DNA from: Halomonas salinarum
GTDB lineage: Bacteria > Pseudomonadota > Gammaproteobacteria > Pseudomonadales > Halomonadaceae
DNA: 64,000 bases
Assembly (NCBI RefSeq): GCF_012062845.1
Contig: NZ_WWNB01000010.1
Location: 62,001-126,000, forward strand
Direction of reading: 5' to 3'
Under the pieces are notes generated by a model. That model ran no database searches. It was given only the letters and a program-made list of their open reading frames with translations, and had not been told where the DNA came from. This document shows positions 18,228 to 28,302 of this stretch, in pieces; the first letter of the stretch is position 1; the number at the start of each line of letters is the position of its first letter. The translations under genes were made by a program, and so were the position numbers.

Positions 18228-19667
18228 ATGTCGTCCGATCTGCTGATGTCCAAGGCCTATATCAACGGTCAGTGGTGCGATGCGCCGACGCGCTTTGCCG
18301 TGACCAACCCCGCTACCGGCGACACCATCGCCGAGGTCGCAGACCTGGATGGCGATGGAGCCCGCGACGCCGTGGCCGCCGCCGATGCGGCCTGGCCAGC
18401 CTGGCGCAAGCGTTCGGCCAAGGAGCGTTCGGCACTCCTGCGTCGCTGGTTCGATGCGGTGATGGCTCACCAGGAGCCGCTGGCGCGCCTGATGACCCAG
18501 GAACAGGGCAAGCCGCTGGCCGAATCGATGGGCGAAGTGGCCTATGGCGCCAATTTCATCGAATATTACGCCGAAGAAGCCAAGCGTATGGCCGGTGAGA
18601 CGCTGCCCAGCCACAGTGATGACAAGCGCCTGATGGTGATGCGGGAATCCATTGGCGTGGTGGCCGCCATCACGCCCTGGAACTTCCCGCTGGCGATGAT
18701 CACCCGCAAGGTCGCCCCGGCCCTGGCTGCCGGCTGCACGGTAGTCATCAAGCCCGCCGAAGCCACGCCGCTGACCGCCCTGGCACTGGCCAAACTCGCC
18801 GAGGACGTCGGCCTGCCCGCCGGTGTGCTGAATGTGGTCACAGCAAGCAAGCCCGCGGAAATCGGCGAAGTACTGACGACCGACCCACGTGTCCGCAAGG
18901 TCTCCTTCACGGGGTCCACGCCGGTCGGCAAGAAACTGCTCGAGCAGTGCGCCGGCACCGTCAAGAAGGCGTCCATGGAGCTTGGCGGCAATGCGCCCTT
19001 TATCGTTTTCGACGATGCCGACCTGGACGCCGCCGTGGAAGGCGCCATTGCTTCCAAGTTCCGCAACTCCGGCCAGACCTGTGTGTGCACTAACCGCCTG
19101 CTGGTCCAGGACGGGGTCTATGATGCCTTTGTCGAGAAGCTGGCCGCCCGCGTCAGCGAACTTCGCGTAGGTAATGGACTCGAAGACGGTGTCAGCCAGG
19201 GGCCGCTGATCAATAAAGCGGCGGTGGAAAAGGTGCAGTCGCATGTCAGTGATGCACTCGAGCACGGTGGCCGCCTGATTTGCGGCGGTGAACCTCACTC
19301 GCTTGGCGGTACCTTCTATCAGCCGACGGTGATTGCCGACGTGACACCAGAAATGCGTGTCGCTCGCGAAGAGACCTTTGGCCCTCTGGCGCCGGTGTTC
19401 CGTTTCACGAACGATGCCGACGCCATCGCCATGGCCAATGCCACCGAGTTTGGTCTGGCGGCCTACTTCTATGCCCGTGACTATGCCCGCATCTGGCATG
19501 TGATGGAGGCGCTGGAATATGGCATGGTGGGGATAAACGAAGGGATCCTCTCGACTGAGCTGGCACCCTTCGGCGGTATCAAAGAATCTGGTCTAGGCCG
19601 TGAGGGCTCACGTCACGGCCTGGACGACTACACTGAACTCAAGTATGTCTGTATTGGTGGCCTTTGA
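18228..19667 (+). CDS. gabD: Succinate-semialdehyde dehydrogenase (NAD(P)+)
   Basis: Oxidises succinate semialdehyde to succinate, the last step of GABA breakdown; relatives also act on glutarate semialdehyde. Aldehyde-dehydrogenase landmarks are present: [17 protein letters not shown], the general-base Glu in MELGGNAPF, and the catalytic Cys in [11 protein letters not shown] (about residue 287). The 479-aa length is close to E. coli GabD (482). I chose the ATG at 18228 because GGAG lies about 11 bases upstream and the N-terminus fits the family; the frame is open from 18111. It is followed 29 bases later by gabT. Confidence 0.94.
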   Translation: MSSDLLMSKAYINGQWCDAPTRFAVTNPATGDTIAEVADLDGDGARDAVAAADAAWPAWRKRSAKERSALLRRWFDAVMAHQEPLARLMTQEQGKPLAESMGEVAYGANFIEYYAEEAKRMAGETLPSHSDDKRLMVMRESIGVVAAITPWNFPLAMITRKVAPALAAGCTVVIKPAEATPLTALALAKLAEDVGLPAGVLNVVTASKPAEIGEVLTTDPRVRKVSFTGSTPVGKKLLEQCAGTVKKASMELGGNAPFIVFDDADLDAAVEGAIASKFRNSGQTCVCTNRLLVQDGVYDAFVEKLAARVSELRVGNGLEDGVSQGPLINKAAVEKVQSHVSDALEHGGRLICGGEPHSLGGTFYQPTVIADVTPEMRVAREETFGPLAPVFRFTNDADAIAMANATEFGLAAYFYARDYARIWHVMEALEYGMVGINEGILSTELAPFGGIKESGLGREGSRHGLDDYTELKYVCIGGL

Positions 19668-19696
19668 GCACCAGGTGAATCCGACAGGAGAGATTG

Positions 19697-20995
19697 ATGA
19701 ACAACGCCCAACTCAACGAACTCAAGCAGCGCTATGTGGCCAATGGGGCCGCTAGCCCGGCCACGCAGTTTGCCGATCGCGCCGAGAATGCGCTGATCTG
19801 GGACGCTGATGGCAACCGCATTATCGATTTCGCTGGCGGCATCGGCGTGCTCAACATTGGCCACCGTCACCCGAAGGTCGTGCAGGCAGTCAAGGACCAG
19901 CTCGACAAGGTCATGCACACCTGCCAGACCGTGATGCCTTATGAAGGTTACGTGAAGGTTGCCGAGAAGCTCAGCCAGGTCACGCCCGTGCGCGGTCATG
20001 GCAAGGTGATGCTGGCCAACTCCGGCGCCGAGGCACTGGAAAACGCGGTCAAGATCGCACGCGGCGCCACCGGCAAGAACAACGTCATCTGCTTTGACGG
20101 CGGCTACCACGGCCGTACCTTCATGACCATGGCCATGAACGGCAAGGTCGCGCCCTACGCCACCGATTTCGGCAGCATGCCGGGCAACGTCTTCCGCGCC
20201 CCGTACCCGGTGCCGTACCACGGCGTCAGCGAAGACGAAGCCATACGCGGCCTGAAGATGGCACTCAAGACTGATGCCAATCCCAAGGATACCGCCGCCA
20301 TCGTGCTGGAACCGGTCCTTGGTGAAGGTGGTTTCTATCCGGCGCCGGCGAGCTTTCTCAAGAAGATCCGTGAGATCTGCGACGAGCACGGCATGATGAT
20401 GATCATCGACGAGGTGCAGTCAGGCTTCGGTCGTACCGGCAAGCTGTTCGCCATCGAGCACAGCGGCGTCGAGCCGGACATCATCACCATGGCCAAGAGC
20501 ATGGCCGACGGCATGCCGATCTCCGCTGTCGTGGGTACTGACACGGTCATGGACGCCTGCGGCCCCAACTCTCTCGGCGGCACCTATACCGGCAGCCCCG
20601 TTTCCTGCGCGGCCACCCTTGCTGTGCTCGAAGCCTTCGAGGAAGAAGATATCCTCGGCAAGAGCCAGGCCCTGGGTGACAAGCTGGCCAAGCGCTTCGA
20701 GCAGTGGCAGCAGGACTTCGATTGCGTCGACAACGGCCGCAACATGGGGGCCATGGCCGCCATCGACCTGGTGTCCGACAAGGCCAACCATACGCCGGAC
20801 GCCGACCTGGCCGGCGCCCTGTGCAAGAAGGCACGCGAGAAGGGGCTGATCCTCCTGTCCTGCGGCCTTTATGGCAACACCATCCGCTTCCTGATGCCGG
20901 TGACCATCGAGGACGAGATTCTCGAGGAAGGCCTGACCATCATCGAAGAGACCCTCAAGGAGCTGGTCGGCAGCAAGAGCGCCGCCACTGCCTGA
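19697..20995 (+). CDS. gabT: 4-aminobutyrate aminotransferase
   Basis: PLP-dependent class III transaminase moving the amino group of GABA to 2-oxoglutarate, giving succinate semialdehyde for GabD. Visible landmarks: SGAEALENAVKIAR, the aromatic-rich FDGGYHGRT, the cofactor Asp in IIDEVQSGFGRTG, and the PLP lysine in TMAKSMADGMP (about residue 268). The 432-aa length is near E. coli GabT (426). It could also accept 5-aminovalerate. The ATG at 19697 has AGGAGAG upstream; an adjacent TTG was rejected. No regulator gene lies nearby. Confidence 0.95.
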   Translation: MNNAQLNELKQRYVANGAASPATQFADRAENALIWDADGNRIIDFAGGIGVLNIGHRHPKVVQAVKDQLDKVMHTCQTVMPYEGYVKVAEKLSQVTPVRGHGKVMLANSGAEALENAVKIARGATGKNNVICFDGGYHGRTFMTMAMNGKVAPYATDFGSMPGNVFRAPYPVPYHGVSEDEAIRGLKMALKTDANPKDTAAIVLEPVLGEGGFYPAPASFLKKIREICDEHGMMMIIDEVQSGFGRTGKLFAIEHSGVEPDIITMAKSMADGMPISAVVGTDTVMDACGPNSLGGTYTGSPVSCAATLAVLEAFEEEDILGKSQALGDKLAKRFEQWQQDFDCVDNGRNMGAMAAIDLVSDKANHTPDADLAGALCKKAREKGLILLSCGLYGNTIRFLMPVTIEDEILEEGLTIIEETLKELVGSKSAATA

Positions 20996-21039
20996 TCGTC
21001 ATTTCCCGATGACGAGGTTGGAAAAGCCTTGAAATGAAA

Positions 21040-21069
21040 CCGCCCGGCCAATTGGCCGGGCGGTTTTTT
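21040..21069 (+). terminator. Rho-independent terminator of gabDT
   Basis: A 24-base perfect palindrome (21040-21063), followed by six Ts. Confidence 0.93.
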
Positions 21070-21126
21070 ATGCTGTTGCCAAGCGCTGTCCCACGACAAG
21101 AGGCTCAGCACGTCACGATAGCGGGG

Positions 21127-21369
21127 TCAGCCGCTCTTGACCTTGGCGATGACCCACAGGAGCACCACGGCACCTACTGTCGCCGTGACCAGCGAGCCGA
21201 TGAAACCGCCGGCAGAAAGCCCCAGCAGGCTGAACAGGAAACCGCCCACCAGGGCACCGACCACGCCGACGCCGATGTTGCCCAGCAGGCCGAACCCGCC
21301 GCCTTGCATAATGTTACCGGCAATCCAGCCGGCCAGACCGCCAATGATCAACCATGCGATAAAACCCAT
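21127..21369 (-). CDS. GlsB/YeaQ/YmgE-family stress membrane protein
   Basis: An 80-aa, very hydrophobic, glycine-rich protein with three membrane segments: MGFIAWLIIGGLAGWIAG, GVGVVGALVGGFLFSLLG and LVTATVGAVVLLWVIA. This is the transglycosylase-associated protein (TAP) family, small inner-membrane proteins often tied to general stress. The biochemical role is not known. The ATG at 21369 has AAAGGAGAG 6 bases upstream. Confidence 0.92.
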   Translation of the reverse strand: MGFIAWLIIGGLAGWIAGNIMQGGGFGLLGNIGVGVVGALVGGFLFSLLGLSAGGFIGSLVTATVGAVVLLWVIAKVKSG

Positions 21370-21586
21370 AAGATGCTCTCCTTTGCGTTGAGGTGTTGCC
21401 TGATCACTTCCAGATAGCGCCTTTTTCATTGGTGCTATCTGACATAGTGCCTATGGCGCCGTGTTTCTGAAACAGCATCGCTGAAACAGTGCCCTGAAAA
21501 GATGTCGACTGGCAGCGCACCTTGAGCACCCACCTGGTACTCACATGCCCACTGGCAGCTATCGACCCGCCCCTCACGTCCACGAC

Positions 21587-22138
21587 TCAAAACCCCGAAC
21601 CGGGTTGCTCCAGAAATGCCTGCTCTTCGATGCTGGACTCCCGACCCAGGATAGCGTTGCGATGAGGATAGCGCCCAAACCGCAGCAGGATATCGTGATG
21701 GCGATGCTCGAAGCGCAGGCTTTCTTCAAGCCCCGGCTGTTCGAAAAGCCTCAACGCTTCCTCATGCACCGGCAGGGATTCACTGTGCATGTAAGGCATA
21801 TACAGAAAGGGTCGCTGACGCGTCGTCAGTGCCTGATCGGCCCCTTGGGCTACGGCCTCCTGGGCCAGTACTAGCGCCAGTGTATCCTGAGCAAAGGCCA
21901 GCGGATGATCACGGTGCATATTGCGCGAGAACTGATCCAGCACCAAGATCTCGGCCAGGCGTCCCTGCGGAGTCGATCGCCATGCCCAAAGCTCAGCGCG
22001 GCAGGCAGCAGCCCATACGGGCTCGAAGCGCGCTGCAATCAAGGCATCCAGGGCCTCATCCTTGGCGAACCACTGCTTGGGCGTCAGTTCCTCGAACCAG
22101 AAGTCGAGTACCGCTTCCGGCTTAGCGTCGACCATCAT
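21587..22138 (-). CDS. DUF924-family protein
   Basis: A 183-aa protein with the DUF924 hallmarks: an N-terminal VLDFWFEELTPKQWFAKDE, the central LVLDQFSRNMHRDHPLAFAQD, and PFLYMPYMHSESL. Members are soluble, helical, TPR-like proteins of unknown role that are widespread in proteobacteria. The GGAGAGG site is directly before the ATG pair, so the second ATG (22135) may be the real start. Confidence 0.92.
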   Translation of the reverse strand: MMVDAKPEAVLDFWFEELTPKQWFAKDEALDALIAARFEPVWAAACRAELWAWRSTPQGRLAEILVLDQFSRNMHRDHPLAFAQDTLALVLAQEAVAQGADQALTTRQRPFLYMPYMHSESLPVHEEALRLFEQPGLEESLRFEHRHHDILLRFGRYPHRNAILGRESSIEEQAFLEQPGSGF

Positions 22139-22279
22139 CCTCTCCTAACTGGCTGTCCATATCAGAGTCGATACCGGCTGCGAAGCTGGCAGCCGAAAGG
22201 CCTTGATCGTATTGAAATCCCTGCCTCATCCTAGTTGACTCTACGCCTCTCTCCCAAGCGGCACTCAACAGGACGCCCT

Positions 22280-22498
22280 ATGCCACTGCATAATCTCTTG
22301 CCCGTATTGACGCTGGTGCTGCATACCCTTGGCCTCGTCACTTGCCTGATCGGGCTTACGATCGCACGGACCCCGCAGCGAAAACGCCTCGGTCAGGTGC
22401 TCGCCGTCCTTGGGTTCCTGATCGCGGCCAGCCCCATGCTCGCCCAGTTGCTCGGCATTATCCCCCCACCGCCGGTCACCCCCATCGTCCCAGACTGA
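22280..22498 (+). CDS. Small two-helix membrane protein, unknown
   Basis: A 72-aa protein with two membrane segments (LLPVLTLVLHTLGLVTCLIG and QVLAVLGFLIAASPMLAQLLG), a basic loop between them (RTPQRKR) and a proline-rich end. I do not recognise a family. The ATG at 22280 is preceded by a weak AGGA. It might be spurious, but the hydrophobic pattern and positive-inside loop favour a real protein. Confidence 0.5.
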   Translation: MPLHNLLPVLTLVLHTLGLVTCLIGLTIARTPQRKRLGQVLAVLGFLIAASPMLAQLLGIIPPPPVTPIVPD

Positions 22499-22611
22499 TC
22501 ATCGAACGACGCACCAGCACGTTGCTGAAAAACGGTGGCGACAAAGCAGACCAAAGCACTATGTTGACGGCGTGAGACGACCATAGCGGCCAGCAAATGA
22601 CGCTGCCTGTC

Positions 22612-22655
22612 GCAGCCTTAGACGAAAGGTGGATAGAGCTTTAGTCTAAGGCTGC
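22612..22655. repeat. 12-bp perfect inverted repeat upstream of the SSS symporter gene
   Basis: GCAGCCTTAGAC (22612-22623) and GTCTAAGGCTGC (22644-22655) are exact complements with a 20-base spacer. It lies about 95 bases before the GTG start at 22749. It lacks a T-run and so looks more like an operator or leader hairpin than a terminator. Confidence 0.7.
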
Positions 22656-22748
22656 CTAGGATCGCCCCACTATGTAAAGTTACTCCACTCCTCGGCACAT
22701 GAGCGGCAAAAATGCCTCTCTTGCCATCAGTTTAAGGATTATTACGCC

Positions 22749-24344
22749 GTGCATGCCCTGACCCTCGCGTCGTTCGTGTTCTTCACCGGCCTGGTCGCCT
22801 TTATTACCTGGCGGATCACCCGGCGGGACGACCATCAAAGTACCCAAGGCTATTTTCTGGCAGGTCGCACTCTGACCTTCCCGCTGATCGCCGGCTCGCT
22901 GCTGATGACCAACCTGTCCACCGAGCAGATGGTGGGGCTAAACGGTGCCGCCTTCAGCGATGGCCTTAGCGTCATGGCCTGGGAGGTCGTCGCGGTCATC
23001 GCCTTGGTGGCCCTGGCACTGTTCTTCCTGCCGCGCTTTCTCAAGAGCGGCATCGCCACTCTGCCCCAACTGCTGTCGATCCGCTTCGATGCCGGCACTC
23101 AGCTGATCACCAATGTGATCTTTTTGATCGCCTACGCGGTCATCCTGCTACCGATCATTCTCTACTCCGGGGCCATTGGTCTGCAGGGCATGCTCGATCT
23201 GTCAGGGTTGACCGGCATCGAGTCCAGTAATGCTCTGCTGTGGCTGACTGTTTGGGTCGTGGGCCTGATCGGCTCGATCTACGCGCTCTTTGGTGGCCTG
23301 CGCACCGTTGCCGTGTCCGATACGCTCAACGGTATCGGCTTGCTGGTCGGCGGCTTCGTGATTGTCTATTTCGGCCTGCAGGCGGTCAGCGACGACGGTG
23401 GCGTGTTCGCCGGCTGGGAGATCCTCAAGGAAACCAACCCCGACAAGCTCAACTCGATCGGCGGTTCCGACCAGCAGGTGCCCTTCTTTACCCTGTTCAC
23501 CGGTGTCTTCCTGATCAACCTCTTCTACTGGACGACCAACCAGCAGATCATCCAGCGTACCTTCGCCGCCAAGAACCTCGCCGAAGGTCAGAAGGGCGTA
23601 CTGCTGACCGGCTTGTTCAAGCTGCTGGGGCCGCTCTACCTGGTGTTGCCAGGCATCATCGCCTACCACCTCTATGCCGATCAGGGCGTGGCCGCCGATG
23701 AAGCCTACGGGCATCTGGTCTTCGACGTGCTGCCGCCCTACCTCACCGGCTTCTTCGCCGCCGTGATGGTCGGCGCCATTCTGTCGTCCTTCAACTCCGC
23801 GCTGAACAGCACCACCACCATCTTCAGCCTGGGCATCTACAAGGGGGTGTTCAAGAAGGATGCCACCGAAGAACAGGTGGTTAACTGCGGCAAGGTGTTT
23901 GGCTGGATCATGGCCTTCACCTCGATGACCATTGCGCCGCTACTGGCCGGTCAGGAAAGCCTGTTCGGCTATCTGCAGAAGATGAATGCGATCTACTTCA
24001 TCCCCATCCTCGCCGTGGTGATCGTCGGTCTGCTGACCAAGCGCGTGCCGCCGCTGGCCGCCAAGATCGCCCTCGTAGGCGGCTGCTTGTTGATCTTCGC
24101 CGGCTATTTCGTGCCACCGTTCAACAAGCTGCCGACCATCATGAGTGAGTTCCACTTCGTGGCCGCGGTCTTCGCACTGCTGGTCGCCGTGATGCTGCTC
24201 ATCGGCAAGCTGCGTCCCCGTGCCACCGACTGGGTGCAGGAAGACAGCCAGGCCGTCGACCTGACGCCCTGGAAAGGTGCCGTACCCTCGGGCATTGTGC
24301 TGGTGATCCTGGTGATCGCCATCTATGTCGCCTTCGCCGGCTGA
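22749..24344 (+). CDS. Sodium:solute symporter (SSS family, YidK/SglT-like)
   Basis: A 531-aa inner-membrane transporter with about 13-14 membrane helices. It follows E. coli YidK closely: [69 protein letters not shown] and [20 protein letters not shown]. These are SGLT-fold, Na+-coupled carriers, often for sugars; the substrate here is not certain. The start is GTG with AAGGA 9 bases upstream. A 12-bp inverted repeat lies upstream and a hairpin downstream. A sodium-driven carrier suits a halophile. Confidence 0.9.
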   Translation: MHALTLASFVFFTGLVAFITWRITRRDDHQSTQGYFLAGRTLTFPLIAGSLLMTNLSTEQMVGLNGAAFSDGLSVMAWEVVAVIALVALALFFLPRFLKSGIATLPQLLSIRFDAGTQLITNVIFLIAYAVILLPIILYSGAIGLQGMLDLSGLTGIESSNALLWLTVWVVGLIGSIYALFGGLRTVAVSDTLNGIGLLVGGFVIVYFGLQAVSDDGGVFAGWEILKETNPDKLNSIGGSDQQVPFFTLFTGVFLINLFYWTTNQQIIQRTFAAKNLAEGQKGVLLTGLFKLLGPLYLVLPGIIAYHLYADQGVAADEAYGHLVFDVLPPYLTGFFAAVMVGAILSSFNSALNSTTTIFSLGIYKGVFKKDATEEQVVNCGKVFGWIMAFTSMTIAPLLAGQESLFGYLQKMNAIYFIPILAVVIVGLLTKRVPPLAAKIALVGGCLLIFAGYFVPPFNKLPTIMSEFHFVAAVFALLVAVMLLIGKLRPRATDWVQEDSQAVDLTPWKGAVPSGIVLVILVIAIYVAFAG

Positions 24345-24371
24345 CCGGCGAGTATGTAAGCAAGCCTGCTC

Positions 24372-24397
24372 GATGCCCTGCCTTCCGGCAGGGCATC
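24372..24397 (+). terminator. Hairpin after the SSS symporter gene
   Basis: Perfect 11-bp stem with a TTCC loop. The T-tract is poor, so termination may be weak. Confidence 0.6.
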
Positions 24398-24573
24398 GTC
24401 GTTTGAGGCAGGCTTTGAGGGTAGTAATGTCTCTATCGTTGGGATATGGGGCATTGTGGACTTCACCGCGTGCGCCCAAACTGCAGGACATCGCCTGTCA
24501 GGGAGTGTCGGATGTATCTCTCATCTCTACCCGCTACGCCCTTCCGCTTGCCTAGTGAAGGGGGCATCCGCTC

Positions 24574-25752
24574 ATGCCACTGAGTGTCTTGCTGCTTTCG
24601 TTGTGTCAGGCGCTTTTGATCAGCGGCAACATCCTGCTGATCGCCGTCTCGCCGCTGATCGGCGCTCAGCTCGCGCCCTCCTCCGCCTGGTCTACCGCTC
24701 CGGTGGCGACCCAGTGGCTGGGCCTGATGTGTGCCACCGTGCCCGCCTCACTGATCATGGCCCGCTTCGGCCGGCGCCGAGGCTTCCTGCTTGGCAACCT
24801 GATCGGACTCGCCGGCGTCGTGGCGGCCTGCGAGGCTCTGATCCACACGGATTTCTGGCGTTTCATGCTGGCTACCTGGTTGCTCGGCATCGGCATCGGC
24901 TTTGGCCAGCTATATCGCTTCGCCGCCATCGAAGTGGCGCCGGTGCACCATCGCGATCGGGCCATCGGCCTCGTGATGGGGGGCGGTGTGCTGGCAGCCT
25001 TCTTCGGCCCCTGGCTTGCCAATACCAGCCGTGGGCTCGGGGACACACCCTTCCTGGCAAGCTTTCTGGGGCTCGGGGCACTCTATGTCCTAGCGCTTCT
25101 GGTGCTTGCCCTCATCCGCCTGCCGCCACCCGAGACAACCCATGAACCCGGCAGCGCACGCCCCCTGGGCCAGGTACTTCGTCAGCCGGTCTTCATCGTC
25201 GCCGTGCTGTCGGGACTGGTCGGCTATGGCGTCATGAACCTCGCCATGACCGCCACCCCGTTGGCCATGAACGCAGCGGGCCACGATTTTGCCCATGTCG
25301 CCACCACCATCCAGTGGCACGTGCTGGCGATGTTCCTGCCGTCTTTCTTCACCGGCCACCTGAGTGCCCGCTTCGGCGCGCGGACCATGATCGTGCTCGG
25401 TTGCCTGCTGCTCGCCGCGAGCGGCCTGGTGGCGCAGCTTGACCCGAGCATTGGCGGCTTCTATGGGGGACTGGTACTGCTAGGACTCGGCTGGAACTTC
25501 ACCTTCCTGCCCGCCACCGGCCTTCTCACCGAAAGCTACCGCCCGGCGGAGAAAGCCCGTACCCAGGCCACCAACGAATTCCTGGTGTTCTCCACCGTCG
25601 CCGTCACTGCCTTACTTGCCGGGCCACTGGTCAGCGAGCTGGGCTGGTCGCGCCTGAATGCCCTGCTGATTCCGCTGTCACTTGCGCCTATCCTGGCGCT
25701 TGCCTGGCAGCGACTTGCCAGCCGGGCGCCACACCCGCACATTGGAGGCTGA
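24574..25752 (+). CDS. Major facilitator superfamily transporter
   Basis: A 392-aa permease with about 12 membrane helices. The MFS loop 2-3 motif is seen as MARFGRRRGFLLGN near residue 60, and a partial repeat in the second half (SARFGARTMIVLG). The substrate cannot be told from sequence. It ends 25 bases before ycjX and could be co-transcribed with it, though the functions are not obviously linked. Confidence 0.88.
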   Translation: MPLSVLLLSLCQALLISGNILLIAVSPLIGAQLAPSSAWSTAPVATQWLGLMCATVPASLIMARFGRRRGFLLGNLIGLAGVVAACEALIHTDFWRFMLATWLLGIGIGFGQLYRFAAIEVAPVHHRDRAIGLVMGGGVLAAFFGPWLANTSRGLGDTPFLASFLGLGALYVLALLVLALIRLPPPETTHEPGSARPLGQVLRQPVFIVAVLSGLVGYGVMNLAMTATPLAMNAAGHDFAHVATTIQWHVLAMFLPSFFTGHLSARFGARTMIVLGCLLLAASGLVAQLDPSIGGFYGGLVLLGLGWNFTFLPATGLLTESYRPAEKARTQATNEFLVFSTVAVTALLAGPLVSELGWSRLNALLIPLSLAPILALAWQRLASRAPHPHIGG

Positions 25753-25777
25753 ACTTTTCGCTGAACGGAACTCTCCC

Positions 25778-27169
25778 ATGCGCCAGCCACTGGCTCGCGA
25801 ACTTCATGATCTTATCGAACGCGGGCGTGACCGCCAGCTACGCCTGGCGGTCACCGGCCTGTCTCGCGCCGGCAAGACGGCCTTTCTGACCTCGCTGGTC
25901 CACCAGCTTCGCCACGCCGGGCTCGAGGCGCGCCTTGACCTGTTGCCCGCTGCCCGAGAAGGACGCCTGCTCGGCGCCAAGCGCATCGCACAACAGGATC
26001 TAGGTGTACCGCGCTTTCCCTATGACCCGGCCATGGCAGCACTCGACGCCGATCCGCCGCGCTGGCCCGAGCCGACCCGCGGCATCAGCGAGCTGCGCCT
26101 GGCGATCCGCTACCGGCCCAAACGCCGTGGTTTCCTGGCCCCGGAGGTCGCGACCCTGACCCTGGATCTGATCGATTATCCCGGCGAATGGCTGCTCGAC
26201 CTGCCGCTATTGGATCACGACTATCTCAGCTGGAGCGCCTCTCGCCCTCAGCGCGATGACGGCGAGTACGCGGCGCTATTCGCCGAATGGCGCTCACTCG
26301 TGGCCGAACTCGACCCCGCGGCCACTGCCGACGAGGCGCACCTGGCAAGGATCGCCGAGGCCTACGCCTCTGGCCTGCGGGCCGCCCGCGAAGCCGGCTT
26401 CGCCGATCTGCAACCCGGGCGCTTCCTGTTGCCCGGCGAGCTCGACGGCGCCCCGGTGCTGCAGTTCTTCCCGCTGCCCGGGCTTGGTGAAGATGATCTC
26501 GATCGGCTCAAGGCCTTGCCGGCTGACAGCGTCTATCAGACCCTGGCCAGGCGCTTCGACCATTACCAGCGACATATCGTCAAACCCTTCTATCTGGACC
26601 ATTTCCGGCGCTTCGACCGCCAGCTCGTGCTGGTCGACGTGCTCGGCGCCCTGAATGCCGGACCAGACCGTTTTGCCGACCTGTCCAGGGCACTTGGCAC
26701 ACTGATGAAGAGCTTCGACTATGGCCGGCGCAGCCTGCTGTCGCGGCTGTTCACGCCGCGTATCGACCGCCTGGCCATTGCCGCCACCAAGGCCGATCAT
26801 GTCACGCCGGAGCAGCACCCTCACCTGGTCACCCTGCTCGAAGCGCTCCTGGCCGAACCGCTCAAGGACCTGCGCTTCGCCGACATACCGGTCAAGGCCT
26901 TCTCGCTGGCGTCGATCCGCACCACCAGCGCCCATCGTGTCGAGCACCAGGGGCGCAGTACGCCGGCGCTGCGCGGCACCACCCTGGACAATGAGTCGGT
27001 GCTGGTCTTTCCCGGTGAGGTGCCGCCAAGGCTTCCCAATGCCGACTTCTGGGCTCGCCAGGGGTTTGACTTCCGCGCCTTTCGCCCCGCACCGCGAGGC
27101 GAGGGGGCACTGCCCCATATCCGCCTTGATTCAACCCTCGACTGGCTGCTCGGAGACAAGCTGCAATGA
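25778..27169 (+). CDS. ycjX: YcjX-family P-loop GTPase-like protein (DUF463)
   Basis: A 463-aa protein close to E. coli YcjX (465 aa). The Walker A motif GLSRAGKTAF is near residue 31. Family segments LTLDLIDYPGEWLLDLPLL and the C-terminal GEVPPRLPNADFW are present. YcjX is tied to the phage-shock regulon in enterics, but its job is unknown; structures show a dynamin-like GTPase relationship. No psp genes are in this window. The ATG at 25778 matches the family start. It overlaps ycjF by 4 bases. Confidence 0.93.
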   Translation: MRQPLARELHDLIERGRDRQLRLAVTGLSRAGKTAFLTSLVHQLRHAGLEARLDLLPAAREGRLLGAKRIAQQDLGVPRFPYDPAMAALDADPPRWPEPTRGISELRLAIRYRPKRRGFLAPEVATLTLDLIDYPGEWLLDLPLLDHDYLSWSASRPQRDDGEYAALFAEWRSLVAELDPAATADEAHLARIAEAYASGLRAAREAGFADLQPGRFLLPGELDGAPVLQFFPLPGLGEDDLDRLKALPADSVYQTLARRFDHYQRHIVKPFYLDHFRRFDRQLVLVDVLGALNAGPDRFADLSRALGTLMKSFDYGRRSLLSRLFTPRIDRLAIAATKADHVTPEQHPHLVTLLEALLAEPLKDLRFADIPVKAFSLASIRTTSAHRVEHQGRSTPALRGTTLDNESVLVFPGEVPPRLPNADFWARQGFDFRAFRPAPRGEGALPHIRLDSTLDWLLGDKLQ

Positions 27170-28221
27170 CCGACCCCCGCCCCTCTCAGCGCTTCTCGGT
27201 CGATCCCACGCTCGAGACTGACCTTGGCCAGCGGGATCCGCGCCCCGCTACGGCTTTCCCGGACACTCAGGCCAGCCGTCCTCTTGAGGAAGACGCGGCA
27301 GAAACCGACCTGGCCTCGAGCCTGGCCCGGCCACGGCGGCGACGGTGGGGGCTGATGGGCTTGCTAGGCGGCGGTCTGCTGCTGGGCGCCGTCGAGGCCG
27401 CCGAGTCCACCTTCACCGCCGCCCTGAACGGCGACTGGCTCGCCGGTGCCTGGAGTCTCCTGCTGCTGGCCGGGGTAGGTCTTGCCGGCAAGGCACTGAC
27501 CAAGGAGCTCCTGCGACTGCGCCGCCTGCGTCGACATGGCGCCCTGCGCGACCGCTTGGCCGAGCTTTCCCAGGCCAAGCCAGATGAGGCGCAGCGCCTT
27601 GCCGAGTCGCTACGCGATAGACTCGGCCTGGATGCCGATCATCCTCACTGGCAGGGGTATCTCGCTTCCCAGGACGATCACCACGGCGGCGCCGAGCAGC
27701 GTGTGCTGCTTGCCCACCATCTGCTATCGCCCCGGGATCGCGAGGCACGGCGACTCATCGCCCGGATGTCGGGCGATACCGCCGTGCTGGTCGCGGCAAG
27801 CCCGCTTGGGCTGCTCGATATGGCACTGGTGGCCTGGCGAAACCTGGCCATGATCGACCGCCTGGCGCGTCTTTACGGGCTGGAGCTTGGCTACGCCAGC
27901 CGCCTCAGGCTCTTTCGCCAGGTGCTCTACAACGTCGCCTTCGCCGGCAGCAGCGAGCTTGCCGGCGACATCGGCATGGAGTGGCTGTCGATGGATCTCG
28001 CCGGACGCCTCTCGACCCGCGCCGCTCAGGGGCTCGGCGTTGGCCTGATGAGTGCGCGGCTGGGGCTCAAGGCATTGGGGCTTGCACGGCCCCTGCCCTT
28101 CGAGACCGGCGAGGCCCCGCGGCTGGTCGAGCTGCGCCGCGAGCTTTGGCAGCGTCTGTCGCGACTCGATGATGCTTCAAGCCAGAAGCGTGGCACGTCG
28201 CCAGGCAGCTCTGATGGCTAG
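27166..28221 (+). CDS. ycjF: YcjF-family inner-membrane protein (DUF697)
   Basis: A 351-aa protein near the size of E. coli YcjF (353 aa). It has a charged N-terminal cytoplasmic stretch, two membrane helices at about residues 60-110 (RWGLMGLLGGGLLLGAVEAA and the helix after it), and a C-terminal DUF697 domain containing SPLGLLDMALVAWRNLAMID and LLYNVAFAG-like sequence (VLYNVAFAGSSELAGD). It is always paired with ycjX, as here with an ATGA overlap, so the two products probably act together at the membrane. The function is unknown. Confidence 0.92.
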   Translation: MTDPRPSQRFSVDPTLETDLGQRDPRPATAFPDTQASRPLEEDAAETDLASSLARPRRRRWGLMGLLGGGLLLGAVEAAESTFTAALNGDWLAGAWSLLLLAGVGLAGKALTKELLRLRRLRRHGALRDRLAELSQAKPDEAQRLAESLRDRLGLDADHPHWQGYLASQDDHHGGAEQRVLLAHHLLSPRDREARRLIARMSGDTAVLVAASPLGLLDMALVAWRNLAMIDRLARLYGLELGYASRLRLFRQVLYNVAFAGSSELAGDIGMEWLSMDLAGRLSTRAAQGLGVGLMSARLGLKALGLARPLPFETGEAPRLVELRRELWQRLSRLDDASSQKRGTSPGSSDG

Positions 28222-28302
28222 TGCTGGGAGTATTGACCGGGATCAAGCCAGCAAGGGAGAGTTTGGCTAGCATGAAAGGATATTCACCAAGGAGATGATG
28301 CC

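Noticed and set aside
18102-19499. 465-codon minus-strand frame opposite gabD
   Set aside because: Antisense shadow of an intact aldehyde dehydrogenase.
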